DNA of 64,000 nucleotides from Prevotella sp. Lineage in GTDB: Bacteria > Bacteroidota > Bacteroidia > Bacteroidales > Bacteroidaceae. Position 1 is the first letter of the stretch. Every line of letters starts with the position of its first letter. Shown here piece by piece: positions 18,485 through 27,388 of this stretch. The translations under genes were made by a program, and so were the position numbers. The notes below the pieces were generated by a model. The model had not been told where the DNA came from. It made no database searches and saw nothing but the letters and a program-made list of their open reading frames with translations. The stretch spans positions 1 to 64,000 of the forward strand of contig JAEEXN010000005.1 of assembly GCA_016291595.1 (NCBI GenBank), written 5' to 3'.

Positions 18485-19225
18485 ATGAAAAAAGTATTAT
18501 CTTTAGTGGCCCTTGCCGTTTGTAGCGTATTTGTCTTGAACTCATGTGTTGAAGTAAACATGAGCAGTATGGGAAAGAAGATCAAACCAAGTAGCAACAT
18601 CATCACTGTTCAGCATCAGCAAAAAGCATTTGAAGAAATTGATTTGAGTGTTGTTGCCAGCGTAGAGTTTGTTCAGAGCGAAGAATCGAAAGTGGTGCTC
18701 ACGGCTCCCGACAACTATATTGAGTTGTTTAAGTTTGAGAATAGGGATAACGAACTGGATGTCTCTTTTATCAGGAGAAATATTAATATTGAGGGCAAAA
18801 ACGTCCACATTACTATCTATTCTCCACGTCTGACCCGTTTTGAAAATAGCGGAGTGTCTAACGTTCATATAAAGAAACTCAACACGGAGAGCCTGAAAAT
18901 TGACAATTCCGGCGTTGGTAATATGCGTATCGAGGGCTTGCAAGCTCAGGCTGTCGATGTAGACTGCAGTGGTGTGGGCAACGTGACGCTGGCAGGAAGC
19001 GCAGTCTCGGCAGAACTCGACTGCAGCGGTGTAGGCAGCATTCATGCAGCCGACTTGGAGACTCAGACCGTAGATGCTGATGTGAGTGGTGTAGGAGGCA
19101 TTCAGTGCTGGCCCACCGAGAGCATCAAGGGCGACGTGAGTGGCGTGGGCTCACTCAAATACAAAGGTGAACCGAAAGCGAAAGATCTCCATCGCAGTGG
19201 AATCGGCAAAATCTCTCAATTATAA
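18485..19225 (+). CDS. GIN-domain (DUF2807) lipoprotein
   Basis: A 246-residue predicted lipoprotein (MKKVLSLVALAVCSVFVLNSC, lipobox cysteine at residue 21). The body is a head-GIN/DUF2807 domain with a parallel beta-helix-like repeat. Short motifs DNSGVGN, DCSGVGN, DCSGVGS, DVSGVGG and DVSGVGS recur about every 20 residues (about 140-235). These are common envelope proteins in Bacteroidetes and their role is unknown. In-frame starts exist upstream, but only ATG 18485 gives a clean signal peptide. Confidence 0.85.
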   Translation: MKKVLSLVALAVCSVFVLNSCVEVNMSSMGKKIKPSSNIITVQHQQKAFEEIDLSVVASVEFVQSEESKVVLTAPDNYIELFKFENRDNELDVSFIRRNINIEGKNVHITIYSPRLTRFENSGVSNVHIKKLNTESLKIDNSGVGNMRIEGLQAQAVDVDCSGVGNVTLAGSAVSAELDCSGVGSIHAADLETQTVDADVSGVGGIQCWPTESIKGDVSGVGSLKYKGEPKAKDLHRSGIGKISQL

Positions 19226-19422
19226 TCATTAATCATAAGAATGCAGTCTTTCTTAGTGATATAATTAAACCTGTAGAGGGCTGTCTGCTTTCATTTAGAA
19301 ACTTTTTGCTCTGGATAGTTCAAAGAATAAAGAAAAAGGCAAGAAAAAATAGCAGTTTATTACATTTTTACTTGATTTAAATCAAGAAATTGTCGATTAT
19401 ACACTATTTTCTTGCAGAAATG
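19226..19422. other. AT-rich spacer without a gene
   Basis: Nothing recognisable between the GIN gene and the orphan promoter at 19423. The whole gap up to the GH43 gene (363 bases) holds two promoters and one terminator, listed separately. Confidence 0.5.
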
Positions 19423-19453
19423 TTTGGAGGTTTCGAAAAATGTAGTACCTTTG
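19423..19453 (+). promoter_or_regulatory. First of two promoters before the GH43 gene
   Basis: TTTG at 19423-19426, 19 bases, then TACCTTTG at 19446-19453. A close match to the consensus. A terminator follows within 45 bases, so it seems to drive a short RNA. Confidence 0.75.
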
Positions 19454-19458
19454 CAATG

Positions 19459-19522
19459 TGTTTTTCATAGTATTAGATTTAAGGTTAACAAGGTTGGTGT
19501 ACGGCGGTACACCATTTTTTTT
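19459..19522 (+). ncRNA. Possible short RNA or attenuated leader
   Basis: Between the promoter at 19423-19453 and the terminator at 19495-19522 there is room for about 60 nt of RNA and no reading frame of note. The start is estimated from the promoter. It could be a small RNA, or a leader whose terminator is sometimes passed to reach the GH43 gene. Confidence 0.4.
19495..19522 (+). terminator. Terminator inside the GH43 upstream region
   Basis: Eight-base perfect stem TGGTGTAC with GTACACCA, four-base loop, then eight T. Confidence 0.8.
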
Positions 19523-19531
19523 GCCCTTTTC

Positions 19532-19562
19532 TTTGATGTTCATGATAATTTTGCTACTTTTG
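19532..19562 (+). promoter_or_regulatory. Second promoter before the GH43 gene
   Basis: TTTG at 19532-19535, 19 bases, then TACTTTTG at 19555-19562, 27 bases before the ATG. This is the more direct promoter of the GH43 gene. Confidence 0.7.
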
Positions 19563-19588
19563 TTACCGGATTGTAACAAATTGAAACC

Positions 19589-21166
19589 ATGAGAAAATTA
19601 TTTCTATTCATAGTTATTATTTTTGCGGCTACAGGCTTTGCTATGACTGCGAATGACAGGCATATGGCCAGCGCCCAGTCTCTTTCACCCATTATTCGGT
19701 CAACTGTGCCCAATCCCATTATAGCCGGATTCCATCCCGACCCTAGTATTTGCAGGGTGGGAGAGGATTACTATCTGGTGAATTCTTCATTTCAGTATTT
19801 CCCGGGTGTTCCTATTTTCCATAGTAAAGATCTCGTAAATTGGGAACAGATAGGCAACGTGCTCGATCGGGAAAGCCAGTTGCCGTTGAAAGGAGCCGGC
19901 TCGTGGCAAGGTATCTATGCGCCTACAATACGTTATCATGAGGGAACCTATTATATGATTACCACCAATGTAGGTAATGGCGGCAATTTCATGGTGACAG
20001 CCCAAGATCCTCGTGGGCCTTGGTCGGAGCCTATTTGGCTTGAGCAACAAGGTATTGACCCATCGCTCTTTTTTGAGAATGGAAAGTGTTATATGGTGAG
20101 TAACCCCGATAATACCATTATGCTCTGCGAAATTGACCCACATACTGGCAAGCAACTCACTGCCAGCAAGGCTTTGTGGCAGGGAACAGGAGGACGCTAT
20201 CCCGAAGGACCTCACATTTATAAGAAAGATGGTTATTACTATCTGCTCATCTCTGAGGGCGGCACAGAGCTGGCCCATAAACTCACGATAGCCCGAAGTC
20301 GCAAAATTGATGGCCCCTATGTGGCAAATCCCGACAACCCTATTCTGACACATTGCTCAGTGACTGGCCAGAGCAGCCAGATTCAGGGCACCGGACACGG
20401 TGACTTTGTGCAGACTGCCGACGGAGAGTGGTGGATCGTGTTTTTGGCTTACCGCCATTTTGGAGGCTCTTACCATCATCTGGGTCGTGAGACTTTCATT
20501 GCTCCAGTAGAGTGGAAAAAAGGGCAATGGCCTATTGTGAACGGTGGAAAACCTGTGGAAGTGAATCCATGTAAGCCACGTTCCAGTTTCATTTCTTTCG
20601 CCAGTCCTTTCACACTCGGTCCGGAATGGGTGTTTATTCAGAATCCTGACTCTACTAAATACGACCGGCATGCTGTATACGATGAGGCTGCGAAGATGAT
20701 TGTTGGTGGTTCTTTACGTTTGACTGGTGGCAAACGACTCAACGATAACGACCATCCTACGTTTATCGGAAGACGGCAGGAAAGCCCGAATATCACAGTC
20801 GAGACAATGGTCAATAGCAGAGAGTCTGAGGCTGGCCTTTCTGTTTATCAGATACAGGATGGACATATCGATCTTTGTGTCAACAATGGCTATGTGGGAG
20901 TGAAATGCAAACTGAAGAATATCTACTATGTCGTAAATGAAGTGCCTGTCAGTTCGGCAGCAATCAGACTGCGCATCCATAGTGATGGCGAATTGTATCG
21001 TTTTGAGTATCAAGATGGTAATGGACCTTTCCGCAAATTGTGTGAGTTGAATTGCAGTTTGGTGAGCACAGAGGTGGCGGGTGGCTTCACGGGTGTGATT
21101 ATCGGAATGTTTGCCGAGGGCAGCGGATATGCTGACTTTGGTTATTTCAGCTATCAGGAAAAATAG
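19589..21166 (+). CDS. GH43 glycosidase (beta-xylosidase / arabinofuranosidase type)
   Basis: A 525-residue secreted enzyme (signal peptide, residues 1-20 or so). The five-bladed GH43 propeller has the catalytic set: the base aspartate in FHPDPSI (about residue 49), the pKa-tuning aspartate in GIDPSLF (about 157) and the acid glutamate in YPEGPHIY (about 205). The C-terminal 190 residues form a concanavalin-like domain of the GH43_C2 type (SPFTLGPEWVF, GGSLRLTGG, PTFIGRRQE). Such enzymes trim xylose or arabinose from xylans and arabinoxylans. It may work apart from the beta-glucan locus downstream. Confidence 0.88.
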   Translation: MRKLFLFIVIIFAATGFAMTANDRHMASAQSLSPIIRSTVPNPIIAGFHPDPSICRVGEDYYLVNSSFQYFPGVPIFHSKDLVNWEQIGNVLDRESQLPLKGAGSWQGIYAPTIRYHEGTYYMITTNVGNGGNFMVTAQDPRGPWSEPIWLEQQGIDPSLFFENGKCYMVSNPDNTIMLCEIDPHTGKQLTASKALWQGTGGRYPEGPHIYKKDGYYYLLISEGGTELAHKLTIARSRKIDGPYVANPDNPILTHCSVTGQSSQIQGTGHGDFVQTADGEWWIVFLAYRHFGGSYHHLGRETFIAPVEWKKGQWPIVNGGKPVEVNPCKPRSSFISFASPFTLGPEWVFIQNPDSTKYDRHAVYDEAAKMIVGGSLRLTGGKRLNDNDHPTFIGRRQESPNITVETMVNSRESEAGLSVYQIQDGHIDLCVNNGYVGVKCKLKNIYYVVNEVPVSSAAIRLRIHSDGELYRFEYQDGNGPFRKLCELNCSLVSTEVAGGFTGVIIGMFAEGSGYADFGYFSYQEK

Positions 21167-21214
21167 GGAAGAAAACACAGAAAAAACAAAAATCAACATT
21201 TTTGTCAAAAAGTG

Positions 21215-21245
21215 TTGCATCATATCAGAATTTTTCTTATTTTTG
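21215..21245 (+). promoter_or_regulatory. Promoter of the aquaporin-symporter pair
   Basis: TTG at 21215-21217, 20 bases, then TATTTTTG at 21238-21245, 44 bases before the ATG. Confidence 0.65.
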
Positions 21246-21289
21246 CATGCAGTAGTATATACAATTAATTATCTTAAAACTTGAAGGAT

Positions 21290-21964
21290 ATGAAAAAGTA
21301 TTTAGCTGAAATGGTAGGTACATTTGTACTTACACTTCTCGGTTGCGGTGCAGCCGTGAGTTTGAATTGTGGCGTTGATGCAGCGTCAGTAGTAGGCACT
21401 GCCGTAGCTTTCGGTCTTGCAGTTGTTGCAATGGCTTACACCATTGGTGGCATCAGTGGCTGCCACATCAATCCTGCCATCACCCTGGGATGCTATCTCA
21501 GTGGCCGTATGAACAGCAAAGATTGCGGTATGTACATGCTATTCCAGGTAATCGGAGCAATCATCGCAGCTGCCGTTCTTTATCTTCTTGTTACCACATC
21601 ACCAGGTTTGGCCGAGGGTACAACAACAGGTGCCAACGCATGTGCTGCCGGACAGACGAATGGTCTGATTGCTGAGATTGTGCTCACCTGCATCTTTGTG
21701 CTGGTAGTTCTTGGCGCAACAGCAAAGACTAATGGTGCTACCAATAATTTCGCTGGATTGGCAATCGGTCTCTCACTGATTCTTATCCATCTCGTAGGTA
21801 TTCACTACACCGGAACATCAGTTAACCCAGCCCGCTCTATCGGTCCTGCTCTCTTTGAGGGTGGCCAGGCTTTGACCGACCTGTGGGTATTCATTGTAGG
21901 TCCGTTTATCGGAGCTGCCTGCGCAGCCGGTATCTGGAAGATGATAGAGCCTGAAGAGAAGTAA
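21290..21964 (+). CDS. aqpZ: Aquaporin of the MIP family
   Basis: A 224-residue six-helix channel with two NPA boxes: GCHINPAITLG (about residue 61) and SVNPARSIGP (about 178). The PARS form and the short loops fit a water channel of the AqpZ type better than a glycerol facilitator. The start is ATG 21290 (MKKYLAEMVGTF); a TTG nine bases earlier is less likely. Its stop codon touches the ATG of the sugar symporter, so the two are translated together. Confidence 0.93.
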   Translation: MKKYLAEMVGTFVLTLLGCGAAVSLNCGVDAASVVGTAVAFGLAVVAMAYTIGGISGCHINPAITLGCYLSGRMNSKDCGMYMLFQVIGAIIAAAVLYLLVTTSPGLAEGTTTGANACAAGQTNGLIAEIVLTCIFVLVVLGATAKTNGATNNFAGLAIGLSLILIHLVGIHYTGTSVNPARSIGPALFEGGQALTDLWVFIVGPFIGAACAAGIWKMIEPEEK

Positions 21965-23194
21965 ATGAGTAATAAAAATACTAAATTGACGAGCAAAGAG
22001 TACCTGGTACCCTTTGCTCTTATTACGTCCTTATTTTTCCTGTGGGGATTTGCACGCGCTATTCTGGATGTGCTGAATAAGCATTTCCAAAACGAGTTGC
22101 ATATTTCCATCACCCAATCGTCGCTCATTCAGGTAACCACTTATCTTGGCTATTTCCTGATGGCCATACCTGCCGGACTGTTTATCAACCGCTTCGGTTA
22201 TCGTCGTGGTGTGGTATTCGGACTGTTATTGTTCGGTATGGGTGCCTTGTTGTTCATTCCTGGAGCCGAGGCAGGCACATTTTATGCCTTCCTGGGAGCG
22301 TTGTTCATCATCGGTTGTGGTCTGACTTTTCTTGAGACAGCTGCCAATCCTTATGTAACAGAGCTTGGACCGAAGGATACTTCCACTAGTCGCCTGAACT
22401 TCTCGCAGTCGTTCAACGGATTAGGCTGCCTTTTTGCCACATTTGTCGTTGGTCAATTCCTTTTCAGGAATAGTGGTGAGAGTAGCAATGTTGCCGTTCC
22501 GTACACAGTATTGGGCTTATTGGTGCTGGTCATTGCGATGGTGTTTGCCCGTGTTAACCTTCCGGAAATCAAGCATAATGACGGCTTGGAGGAGAAGGCA
22601 AAGTATGGGCGAGAGCCGTTGTTGAAGATTTGGAAGCACAAGAAATTTGTCTATGGACTCATCGCTTTGTTGGCGTATGAGGTTGCCGAGATTTCCATTA
22701 ACAGCTATTTCATCAATTTTGTTACCGGACAAGGCTGGATGACCGACCGCACCGCCTCAATGGTTCTCACGGGAGCGTTGGCCTTCTTTATGGTGGGCAG
22801 ATTCTGTGGCAGTTGGATTATGCGGCGTGTCGTTGCCGAGCAGATGCTGCTGATTTGCGGTATTGGCTGTGTGGTGTGTACCATGATTGTGCTGATGAAT
22901 GTGGGGAAAATCTCGTTGGTAGCCCTTTTGGGTATCTATCTCTTTGAGGCTATCATGTTCCCAACCATCTTCTCTTTGGCCGTTCGTGGAATGGGAAGTC
23001 TCACCAAGAGCGCATCTTCTATTCTGATGATGACTCCTGTTGGCGGTTGTGGATTTTTGCTGATGGGTATTATTGCCGATGCCACAAATCTTGTTATCCC
23101 GTTCATCATTCCTTTGTTTGGCTATATCGCCGTCGCAATGTATGGTTTCGGTATGGTAACTCACAGATTGGAAAAAGAGCGTGAGCAAAAGTAA
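21965..23194 (+). CDS. FHS-type sugar:proton symporter (MFS)
   Basis: A 409-residue major facilitator of the fucose/glucose-galactose (FucP/GluP) branch. Marks are SLFFLWGFARAILDVLNKHFQ in helix 1, the LETAANPYVTELGP motif after helix 4, and a second-half NSYFINFVTGQ. The substrate cannot be told. The start codon follows the aquaporin stop with no gap. Because a glucan locus lies downstream, glucose is one possibility, but the 990-base gap argues against a shared operon. Confidence 0.88.
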   Translation: MSNKNTKLTSKEYLVPFALITSLFFLWGFARAILDVLNKHFQNELHISITQSSLIQVTTYLGYFLMAIPAGLFINRFGYRRGVVFGLLLFGMGALLFIPGAEAGTFYAFLGALFIIGCGLTFLETAANPYVTELGPKDTSTSRLNFSQSFNGLGCLFATFVVGQFLFRNSGESSNVAVPYTVLGLLVLVIAMVFARVNLPEIKHNDGLEEKAKYGREPLLKIWKHKKFVYGLIALLAYEVAEISINSYFINFVTGQGWMTDRTASMVLTGALAFFMVGRFCGSWIMRRVVAEQMLLICGIGCVVCTMIVLMNVGKISLVALLGIYLFEAIMFPTIFSLAVRGMGSLTKSASSILMMTPVGGCGFLLMGIIADATNLVIPFIIPLFGYIAVAMYGFGMVTHRLEKEREQK

Positions 23195-23266
23195 AGCTGT
23201 ATGCTATCAGCGTCATGCTGGTAATTAATGCCTTATGATGTTGCAATAGATGGCTAATTATCATGC

Positions 23267-23325
23267 AATTGGTCATTAGTTATGTTCTAATCAATCATTA
23301 GTTAGAGCATAATTAATGACCAATT
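23267..23325. repeat. Long inverted repeat after the symporter
   Basis: AATTGGTCATTAGTTATG (23267-23284) and CATAATTAATGACCAATT (23308-23325) pair in 17 of 18 places. The stem extends inward through TTCTAA and TTAGAG to leave a loop of 11 bases. There is no T-run, so it is not a simple terminator. Confidence 0.7.
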
Positions 23326-23653
23326 ACAGTTTATTTAATAGACTAATTAGACTTGATTTTGTAAGTTATGTTGTCTCATGATTAACGTGAGTTCGATTGA
23401 AGTCACGTTAATTACAATAAGGCATAAGTGTAGTATATGTTTACAGGCTTCATACCTATAATTCATTAAAATTCAACGGATTATACCGAATCTATGACGT
23501 GTGACGCTTGCTTTTAAAAAAATTCTTGTGCGTTGGCAATTCTGTTCAATTCAGATATTGAGAATCAACACGCTTATACCATAACATCCTCACAGTTTGT
23601 TGGTTAACATTCTACACACCACCATTCGTCTCCCTGAATGTTTCGCTTTCTGG

Positions 23654-23737
23654 AGGACATCATTAGTTTCATGGAAGGCAACATTGGCCTCATAGAGGGC
23701 ATCTCTTTCTTCCTAAAGGGCATCACTATTTGATTTG
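23654..23737 (+). repeat. Degenerate 20-22 bp array with AGGGCATC cores
   Basis: Related units start at 23654 (AGGACATC), 23676 (AGGCAACA), 23696 (AGGGCATC) and 23717 (AGGGCATC), spaced 22, 20 and 21 bases. A weaker unit may precede at 23632. The AGGCAT-like core recalls the array at 4812. Confidence 0.5.
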
Positions 23738-24120
23738 CGAACGATTGTGGGTCTCTTCGCAGGTAGAGCGCTCCAGGCACCGATGCTTTGACAACGTCGT
23801 CGTTAGCATGCTGGGGCACTGGCCGCATACTGTTGTTTCCCCAAAAGCCGTGTATTAAAGTTCAAGAACATTCGACACACAGATTTCATTATTTAGAATT
23901 CGTCGGACTCAAGTTAATTGGTGTTTTCCTTACACATTTTTTTATTGAAAAATAGCAGGGAAAATCATTAAATGTACGTTTTACACCTTTATATTTCGTC
24001 CACTCTTTTAACTATTCGGTATTCTTCTATCTGCTTGATTATGAATTGATTAATGAATTATTGATATTCAAAAAATCCACTTTTTCGATATTTGTGTTAA
24101 TTTTGCGTTTCTTTTTCTTC

Positions 24121-24128
24121 TATCTTTG
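24121..24128 (+). promoter_or_regulatory. -7 element of the susC-like gene
   Basis: TATCTTTG, 57 bases before the ATG at 24186. TTTTG at 24101 is closer than the usual spacing, so the -33 element is uncertain. Confidence 0.55.
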
Positions 24129-24185
24129 CATCCGAAACCATTACTCGCATATAATAATTATAAATTAATAACTAAAAACCAAAGT

Positions 24186-27100
24186 ATGAAAAAAGTAAGG
24201 TTACTTATCTTGATGCTGACATTGCTATTGTCAGCTACTGTCTACGCCCAGAAAGAAACATTCTCGGGAGTAGTGTTAGACGACCTTGGCGAACCAGTCA
24301 TCGGTGCCTCAGTCGTACAGAAAGGTGTAGCCTCCAATGGTGCCATTACTGATTACGACGGACGTTTCCGCATCAGTGTTGAGCCAGGAGCTACGCTTGT
24401 TGTCTCATATGTTGGCTTTGTAAGCCAGGAAATCAAGGCAGCACCTAACATGCGTGTCGTTTTGGTAGAAGATTCTAAACTGCTTAACGACGTTGTGGTT
24501 ATCGGTTATGGTGTTCAGAAAAAGAGTGTCGTTACAGCCTCCATTGCAAAAGTGAGTGCTGACGATCTTGAAGGTACTGCTCCTGTCCGTATGGATAATG
24601 CCCTGAAGGGCCTCGCAGCAGGTGTGAACGTCACCTCATCATCTGGTCAGCCAGGTGCTGCTGCGCGCATCCGCGTACGTGGTATAGGTACGATCAACAA
24701 CTCGAATCCTCTTTATATTGTAGACGGTATGCCTATCGAGGGTGGTCTTGACTATATCAACCCGAGCGATATCGAGTCTATTGAGGTGTTGAAAGACGCC
24801 GCCTCTGGAGCCATCTATGGAGCACGTGCTGCCAATGGTGTTATTCTCGTAACCACCAAGAAAGGTAAAATTGGCAAAGTCTCTGTCAACTACAACTTCT
24901 CACAGGGCTGGCAGAGTGCGTGGAGACACCGTGACGTGCTGAATGCTACTGAGTATGCCATCATGCGCAACGAGGCTCTTGTCAATGCCGGACAGACTCC
25001 CATTTATGCTGATCCTTATCAGTATGGTGAGGGTACAGACTGGCAAGATGTTCTGTTCAACGATAATGCCCCCGTTCAGAATCATGAGTTGACCGTCAGT
25101 GGTGCTAACGAAAAGCTAAACTATTTCCTATCAGCTGGTTACTATACTCAGGAAGGTATCGTCGGTGGTAACTTCGACCGTTCGAATTATACCCGTATGA
25201 CTCTCCGCGGCAACTTCAACCTGAACATTTTCGATGAGTCGAAAAACCGCAACTGGCTGAACAAACTCGACGTGGATGTCAACCTCTCTTATGCACGCGT
25301 AAAAAGCACAGGAATTGGTGTTAACGACCAGTATGGTGGTCTTGTCACTACAGCCGTGGCACTCTCACCAATCCTGAAGCCCTATCTGGAGACAGCTGAA
25401 GAGCAGAAAGCCCAGGATGAATACTATTCTAAGATGTATCCAGGTGTCTACGCTCCTATGTTTTATAATGGCAAGCAGCTGGCCCTGCCGGGTGTAGACT
25501 ACAACGAGTTTGGTAACCCCATCGCCGAACTGCTTGCTCCCGCCCTTCCAGGTTGGAGTCACAAGTTCGTATCCAATTTCGCCGCTACGCTGCAGCTCTG
25601 GGACGGACTGAAATTCCGCACAAGCTATAGTGCCGACCTCTCTTTCTGGGGCAGCAACTGGTACAGCAAGATTGCTTATTATAAGCCAACAAACATCGTT
25701 AAGCGCTCATCTGCCGGTTCTGAGGCAAGCCGCGGTTTGGTTTGGCAGATTGAGAATGTGTTGATGTACGACAAGACCTTTGGTGCCCACACTATCAATG
25801 TGGTGCTCGGTCAGTCGGCCTTCGAAAACTCTGGTTTTAATGTTGGTGCATCACGTTACATTATCAATGACTACAGCAAGCCTTGGGTGAACGCTTCACT
25901 CGGACTGGCAGCCGATGGTGACCGCGACGGTTGGGCTGGCCCTTCCACAAAGCACACCATGTCGTCTCTCTTCGGACGTCTCTCTTACAACTACGATGAG
26001 CGTTACATGGTTCAGGCTACCATACGTCGTGACGGTTCAAGCCGTTTCGGTACTAATAATAAATATGGTGTATTCCCCTCTGTCTCTCTCGGATGGAACG
26101 TTATGAACGAAAGCTTCCTCAAGCAGACCAGCGAGTGGCTGAACAACCTGAAGGTTCGCTTCAGCTGGGGTAAGAACGGTAACGATAATATCGGTGACTT
26201 CCGTTACACAGTGCTGACACAGGGCGGTAACAACTACGGTTTCGGCCGCGGTGGTGCTGAGCAGGAAATTGTCAGCACGAAAGCTGCAGGTCTCGGTAAT
26301 CCCGACATCAAATGGGAGGAGTCTGAGCAGTTGGACTTTGGTGTTGACTTCGGTTTCCTGAACAATCAGGTGACCTTCTCGGTTGACTGGTTCAAGAAGA
26401 AGACCAACGGTATGCTGATGACGATGGCCATCCCAAGCTATGTGGGTGAGTCGAAGCCTATTGGTAACGTAGGCGACATGGAAAACTCGGGTCTTGAGTT
26501 CGAGGCTGCCTATAAGTTCAATATTTCTGACGCCAAGTTCCAGATTAAAGGTAATGCTTCTTACTTGAAGAACAAACTCATCAAACTGGGTAACGACACC
26601 GGTACAGCCACATACGACTGGGTACAGGGTGGTGTAGGTAACATCTCACGCGCTGAGAACGGTCAGCCTTGGCCTTTCTTCTGGGGCTACAAGACCGATG
26701 GTATCTTCCAGAACTACAACGAGGTGAATAGCTATATCAATGCCGACGGCGGACTGATTCAGCCGAACGCACGTCCAGGTTATGTACGTTATGTCGATGT
26801 AAACGGTGACGGCAAAATCAGCGACGACGACAAGACCAATATCGGTAACGGTACTCCTGACTGGACCTTCGGACTGACGCTCAATGCAGCATGGAAAGGT
26901 TTCGACTTCATGATGTTCTGGCAGGGAACAGCCGGTAACGAGGTGTTCGACGCTACCCGCCGTGTGGATATTGCCTCCAGCAACCTGGCCTCTTGGTACT
27001 TTGGCCGTTGGACGGGCGATGGCACCAGCAACAAGTATCCTATCTGGGTAAACAACGATACAGAAAACTGGAAGTCGTCAGACCTCTATGTTCACGATGG

Positions 27101-27335
27101 CAGCTATTTCCGCCTGAAGAACATCGAACTGGGCTATACTATTCCCCAGACTCTGACAAAGAAAATCTTCATCAGCCGTCTGCGCCTCTATGTGGCAGCT
27201 GAGAACCTGCTCACCTTCACCAAGTACTGGGGCTTTGATCCTGAAATCTCATCAGGTGGCACGTCGCTCGGTATCGACTATGGTGTATACCCCCAGCCAC
27301 GTACCTACAGAGTGGGTGTTAACGTCTCTTTCTAA
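24186..27335 (+). CDS. SusC/RagA TonB-linked outer-membrane transporter
   Basis: A 1049-residue TonB-dependent importer of oligosaccharides. Parts in order: signal peptide (1-22, ending YAQ), a carboxypeptidase-like domain (about 24-100, FSGVVLDDLGEPVIGASVV, YVGFVSQEI), the plug (about 115-235, with RIRVRGIGTINNSNPLYIVDGMPI and IYGARAANGVILVTTKKG, both diagnostic of SusC), and the barrel ending in VGVNVSF. An earlier TTG start would lie in the promoter, so ATG 24186 is used. It is the first gene of the utilization locus. Confidence 0.96.
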   Translation: MKKVRLLILMLTLLLSATVYAQKETFSGVVLDDLGEPVIGASVVQKGVASNGAITDYDGRFRISVEPGATLVVSYVGFVSQEIKAAPNMRVVLVEDSKLLNDVVVIGYGVQKKSVVTASIAKVSADDLEGTAPVRMDNALKGLAAGVNVTSSSGQPGAAARIRVRGIGTINNSNPLYIVDGMPIEGGLDYINPSDIESIEVLKDAASGAIYGARAANGVILVTTKKGKIGKVSVNYNFSQGWQSAWRHRDVLNATEYAIMRNEALVNAGQTPIYADPYQYGEGTDWQDVLFNDNAPVQNHELTVSGANEKLNYFLSAGYYTQEGIVGGNFDRSNYTRMTLRGNFNLNIFDESKNRNWLNKLDVDVNLSYARVKSTGIGVNDQYGGLVTTAVALSPILKPYLETAEEQKAQDEYYSKMYPGVYAPMFYNGKQLALPGVDYNEFGNPIAELLAPALPGWSHKFVSNFAATLQLWDGLKFRTSYSADLSFWGSNWYSKIAYYKPTNIVKRSSAGSEASRGLVWQIENVLMYDKTFGAHTINVVLGQSAFENSGFNVGASRYIINDYSKPWVNASLGLAADGDRDGWAGPSTKHTMSSLFGRLSYNYDERYMVQATIRRDGSSRFGTNNKYGVFPSVSLGWNVMNESFLKQTSEWLNNLKVRFSWGKNGNDNIGDFRYTVLTQGGNNYGFGRGGAEQEIVSTKAAGLGNPDIKWEESEQLDFGVDFGFLNNQVTFSVDWFKKKTNGMLMTMAIPSYVGESKPIGNVGDMENSGLEFEAAYKFNISDAKFQIKGNASYLKNKLIKLGNDTGTATYDWVQGGVGNISRAENGQPWPFFWGYKTDGIFQNYNEVNSYINADGGLIQPNARPGYVRYVDVNGDGKISDDDKTNIGNGTPDWTFGLTLNAAWKGFDFMMFWQGTAGNEVFDATRRVDIASSNLASWYFGRWTGDGTSNKYPIWVNNDTENWKSSDLYVHDGSYFRLKNIELGYTIPQTLTKKIFISRLRLYVAAENLLTFTKYWGFDPEISSGGTSLGIDYGVYPQPRTYRVGVNVSF

Positions 27336-27388
27336 TAAGGGCAAATCAAACAGGTTAATTCTAGAGTCAACAGTAAAAATACAAGAAT

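Larger units (their letters stand above)
23195..24120. other. Long gene-free stretch before the utilization locus
   Basis: About 930 bases without a convincing gene. It holds a near-perfect 24-bp inverted repeat (23267-23325) and a degenerate 20-22 bp array (23654-23737), both listed separately. The end of the gap carries the SusC promoter. Confidence 0.6.

Noticed and set aside
23604-23828. Minus-strand gene of 74 codons with a 7-residue repeat
   Set aside because: The apparent repeat is the DNA array read as protein; there is no promoter and no family.
24126-24185. Longer susC start
   Set aside because: It would begin in the promoter and hide the signal peptide.
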